From an uncultured Lewinella sp. (GTDB lineage Bacteria > Bacteroidota > Bacteroidia > Chitinophagales > Saprospiraceae): 26,640 nucleotides of DNA. Each line of letters begins with the position of its first letter. Position 1 is the stretch's first letter. Positions 24,437 through 26,640 of the stretch are shown here, one piece after another. Position numbers and translations under genes: made by a program. Under the pieces are notes generated by a model that saw only the letters and a list, made by a program, of their open reading frames with translations, was not told the DNA's origin and did no database searches. Where the stretch lies: the NCBI GenBank assembly GCA_938021455.1, contig CALIGP010000315.1, positions 1-26,640 on the forward strand, read 5' to 3'.

Positions 24437-25489
24437 ATGCGTTTCTTACTCTTACCCCTGCTCTTGTCATGCGGCATCCTGTCGGCGCAGTACAGCAAAG
24501 GCACCCTTTATTTTGGCCAGGAATCTGGCATCGAATTTCTGAGCGTTTCTGATGGCTTATTCGGTGGCATAGGCCTACGAGTTCGTGGCGGTTATTTTGT
24601 GCGCGATCGACTACTCGTAGGGGCAGCCGTTGAAGTTGGAGAGTTTGCAAGTATTACTACCAGAGATCAATTTCAGATAACTCCATTCACACGCTATTAT
24701 GTCCCGTTAGGCAAGTCAAGGAACACCCAATTATTCGGTGAAACGGGCCTGACAATAAACATTGACGAACGAGCAGCCTTATCGCCGTCAATCGCTTTGG
24801 GCGGCGAGTACCAATTAGCACCAGGAGCAATGCTCACAGCTACGGTTCGTCATAATTTCAATACACAACGACTACCGAGACTTTTTACGCTGGGGGTCGG
24901 CCTCAATGTACTGTTCGGCGAACAGCACAGTCAGGATCCTGCGCTTGGACACGTAAATAAAGCTGGAGACCTCTTGCTCAACCCAAGTATTGGTAACGCT
25001 ACTATCGGGTTAAACTTCAGCACTGAATATTCTTTCGCCACCGTTCAGCTGGATGGCGGCATTTTTCTGTCCGATCACCTGGCTTTGATGGTACGGGCAG
25101 GGTACAATACTTTCAGGGCTGACATCGGCATAGATGTAGCCCCTCGAATCCTTACCTCCAATGAAACCGTACTCGGAATGGGGCTGCGCTATCAGATCAA
25201 TAATGGTAAGCAGTGGCAGCCTTACGCCCAGGGTGGAATACGCCATTTAAGGAGTGAACAAGCGGGTAATCGTTACTTCGTTGATGGTGTACCCTTCAAC
25301 GAAATATCCTTCAGGCACTTATCATTCGACCTTGGAGCGGGGATGATGTATCACCTGTCAACCACCGTAGCGCTAGACCTTGGTTTGAGCTGGTTGCCCA
25401 TCATCAGCAGTCAGTATCCTTTTATACCTCCTGGCGATCAAGTAGCGGCTAATTTCCGGGTGGTGATCTTTCCGTCTCGTAATCGCTAG
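24437..25489 (+). CDS. Outer-membrane beta-barrel protein, function unknown
   Basis: A 350-residue exported protein (signal MRFLLLPLLLSCGILSA, cut before QYSKG). The body is a run of alternating beta strands rich in Gly and aromatic residues, as in outer-membrane beta-barrel (OprF/porin-like) domains. It seems to be two related halves: about 20-165 ends at FTLGVGLNVLFG, and about 178-348 restarts with FSTEYSFATVQLDGGIFLSD. GYFVRDRLLVGA in the first half parallels GGIFLSDHLALMV in the second. No SusC, TonB-box or OmpA peptidoglycan-binding motif was seen. No link to carbohydrate use is visible beyond position, and it may be an unrelated neighbour. Confidence 0.75.
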   Translation: MRFLLLPLLLSCGILSAQYSKGTLYFGQESGIEFLSVSDGLFGGIGLRVRGGYFVRDRLLVGAAVEVGEFASITTRDQFQITPFTRYYVPLGKSRNTQLFGETGLTINIDERAALSPSIALGGEYQLAPGAMLTATVRHNFNTQRLPRLFTLGVGLNVLFGEQHSQDPALGHVNKAGDLLLNPSIGNATIGLNFSTEYSFATVQLDGGIFLSDHLALMVRAGYNTFRADIGIDVAPRILTSNETVLGMGLRYQINNGKQWQPYAQGGIRHLRSEQAGNRYFVDGVPFNEISFRHLSFDLGAGMMYHLSTTVALDLGLSWLPIISSQYPFIPPGDQVAANFRVVIFPSRNR

Positions 25490-25538
25490 AGACAATAAAT
25501 AGTGAATTGAATTATTCTGCCGTTATCTATAGCCTATA

Positions 25539-26640
25539 TCAATCTACAACCCCTCCCCAGCACATATACTTCGTCACCAGATATTCATCTAGTCCATACT
25601 TCGACCCCTCCCGCCCAAAACCAGACTCTTTAACGCCGCCGAAGGGGGCGACGGCCGTGGAAATCATCCCGGTATTAATGCCCACCATGCCGTATTCCAG
25701 GGCTTCAGCGACGCGCCAGATTAGGGCGTAGTCTCTGCCGTAGAAATAGGCGGCTAGTCCGAAGGGAGTATCGTTGGCCAGGCGGACGACCTCTTCCTCC
25801 GTCTCGAAGCGAAAAATGGGGGCAACCGGGCCAAAGATTTCCTCTTCACTGACGGCCATGGAGCCGTCTACACCGGTAAGGATGGTCGGCTGGTAAAATA
25901 GTGCTCCGGCTTCAGAGCGATTTCCGCCGGTGGTGGCGACGGCGCCCTTATCGACGGCATCGCCAACGATTCGTTCGACTTTCTCCAGCCCGGAGGCGTT
26001 GATCAAGGGGCCAAGGTCTACGCTTTCGTCGCGACCATCCCCCAGCCGGAGCTTCCTAACCTCCGCCGTAAAGGCTTCCACGAATCGGTCATAGATGCTC
26101 GCCTGCACGAAAAAGCGGTTAGCGCAGACACAGGTCTGCCCTCCATTGCGGTACTTACTGGCCATAGCACCTGCGACCGCGCCCTCAATGTCCGCATCAT
26201 CAAACACGATGAAGGGAGCATTTCCACCTAGTTCCAGTGATAACTTTTTTACCGTACCGGCGCATTGCTTCATCAATTCTTTGCCAACGCCGGTAGAGCC
26301 GGTAAAACTCAGTTTACGAATAATCGAGCTTTCAGTAAGCACGCTACCCACTTGCTTTGGTTGATTGGTAGTCAATACATTAAGCACTCCCTTCGGAATG
26401 CCTGCTTCCTCCGCCAGTACTGCCAGTGCCAGGGCCGACAGCGGCGTATCCTGAGCGGGCTTGATCACCACCGTACACCCAACCGCCAGTGCCGGAGCGA
26501 CCTTGCGTGTGATCATGGCGTTAGGGAAATTCCAGGGCGTAATGGCGGCCACCACGCCGATAGGCTGCTTGATGACAGTAATGCGTTTGTCAGCACCGTG
26601 CCCAGGAATAACGTCCCCGTAAGCCCGTTTCCCTTCCTCC
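25539..26640 (-). CDS. Succinate-semialdehyde dehydrogenase-like ALDH (5' end beyond right edge)
   Basis: The frame stays open from the TGA at 25539 to the window edge (about 366 codons). The apparent GTG start at 26555 is internal, because coding similarity continues upstream (EEGKRAYGDVIPG, then RITVIKQPIGVVAAITPWNF). Catalytic features: TPWNFP Asn, VVIKPAQDTP Lys, ELGGNAPF Glu and GGQTCVCANRF Cys. These stretches are typical of GabD-type NADP-dependent succinate-semialdehyde dehydrogenases, with about 115 N-terminal residues missing. It differs clearly from the operon dehydrogenase at 18358 (ELGG versus ECGG). Whether it takes part in anhydrogalactose use or in GABA or other aldehyde metabolism is unknown. 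It converges on the barrel-protein gene across a 49-bp gap. Confidence 0.9.
   Translation of the reverse strand, partial: EEGKRAYGDVIPGHGADKRITVIKQPIGVVAAITPWNFPNAMITRKVAPALAVGCTVVIKPAQDTPLSALALAVLAEEAGIPKGVLNVLTTNQPKQVGSVLTESSIIRKLSFTGSTGVGKELMKQCAGTVKKLSLELGGNAPFIVFDDADIEGAVAGAMASKYRNGGQTCVCANRFFVQASIYDRFVEAFTAEVRKLRLGDGRDESVDLGPLINASGLEKVERIVGDAVDKGAVATTGGNRSEAGALFYQPTILTGVDGSMAVSEEEIFGPVAPIFRFETEEEVVRLANDTPFGLAAYFYGRDYALIWRVAEALEYGMVGINTGMISTAVAPFGGVKESGFGREGSKYGLDEYLVTKYMCWGGVVD

Overview
The window looks like chromosome of a marine member of the Bacteroidota. The signs are lipoprotein and Sec signals on most of the hydrolases, starts with A-rich leaders and no strong Shine-Dalgarno, many CAZymes and formylglycine sulfatases packed together, an AraC regulator and sugar importers. 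GC is moderate (roughly half). A Saprospiria/Lewinella-like organism would fit, but the genus cannot be read from the sequence. No RNA gene, CRISPR, transposase or SusC/SusD pair was seen.

Layout. (1) 1-4857: a GH2 beta-galactosidase running off the left edge, an AraC-type regulator, and a divergent GntP-type permease. (2) 5003-16480, all on the minus strand: three GH127 glycosidases, two Cys-type S1 sulfatases and an MFS sugar porter. (3) 16759-22037, minus strand: a tight five-gene operon, read in transcription order as an enolase-superfamily cycloisomerase, a RhaT-like permease, an aldehyde dehydrogenase, a 2-keto-3-deoxygalactonokinase and a KDPG/KDPGal aldolase. (4) 22394-25489, plus strand: a secreted DUF5060-type putative glycosidase and an outer-membrane beta-barrel protein. 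(5) A GabD-like aldehyde dehydrogenase leaving the right edge.

How it fits together (inference from known families). The gene set matches the carrageenan regulon described in Zobellia: GH127 enzymes that release 3,6-anhydro-D-galactose (D-AHG), a GH2 beta-galactosidase, S1 sulfatases, an AraC activator, and a route D-AHG -> 3,6-anhydrogalactonate -> 2-keto-3-deoxygalactonate -> its 6-phosphate -> pyruvate + glyceraldehyde 3-phosphate. The galacto-type kinase favours D-AHG (carrageenan or furcellaran) over L-AHG (agar). Endo-acting carrageenases and SusCD are not in this window.

The less ordinary features are these. The three GH127 paralogues carry three different N-termini (lipoprotein, Sec-secreted, none), so the family appears spread over compartments. 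A dispersed inverted-repeat family with core CGCAGGTGCA sits at module boundaries and brackets both one GH127 gene and the whole five-gene operon. There is also a 248-bp palindromic element, several promoter-proximal palindromes, and an unassigned DUF5060-type hydrolase.
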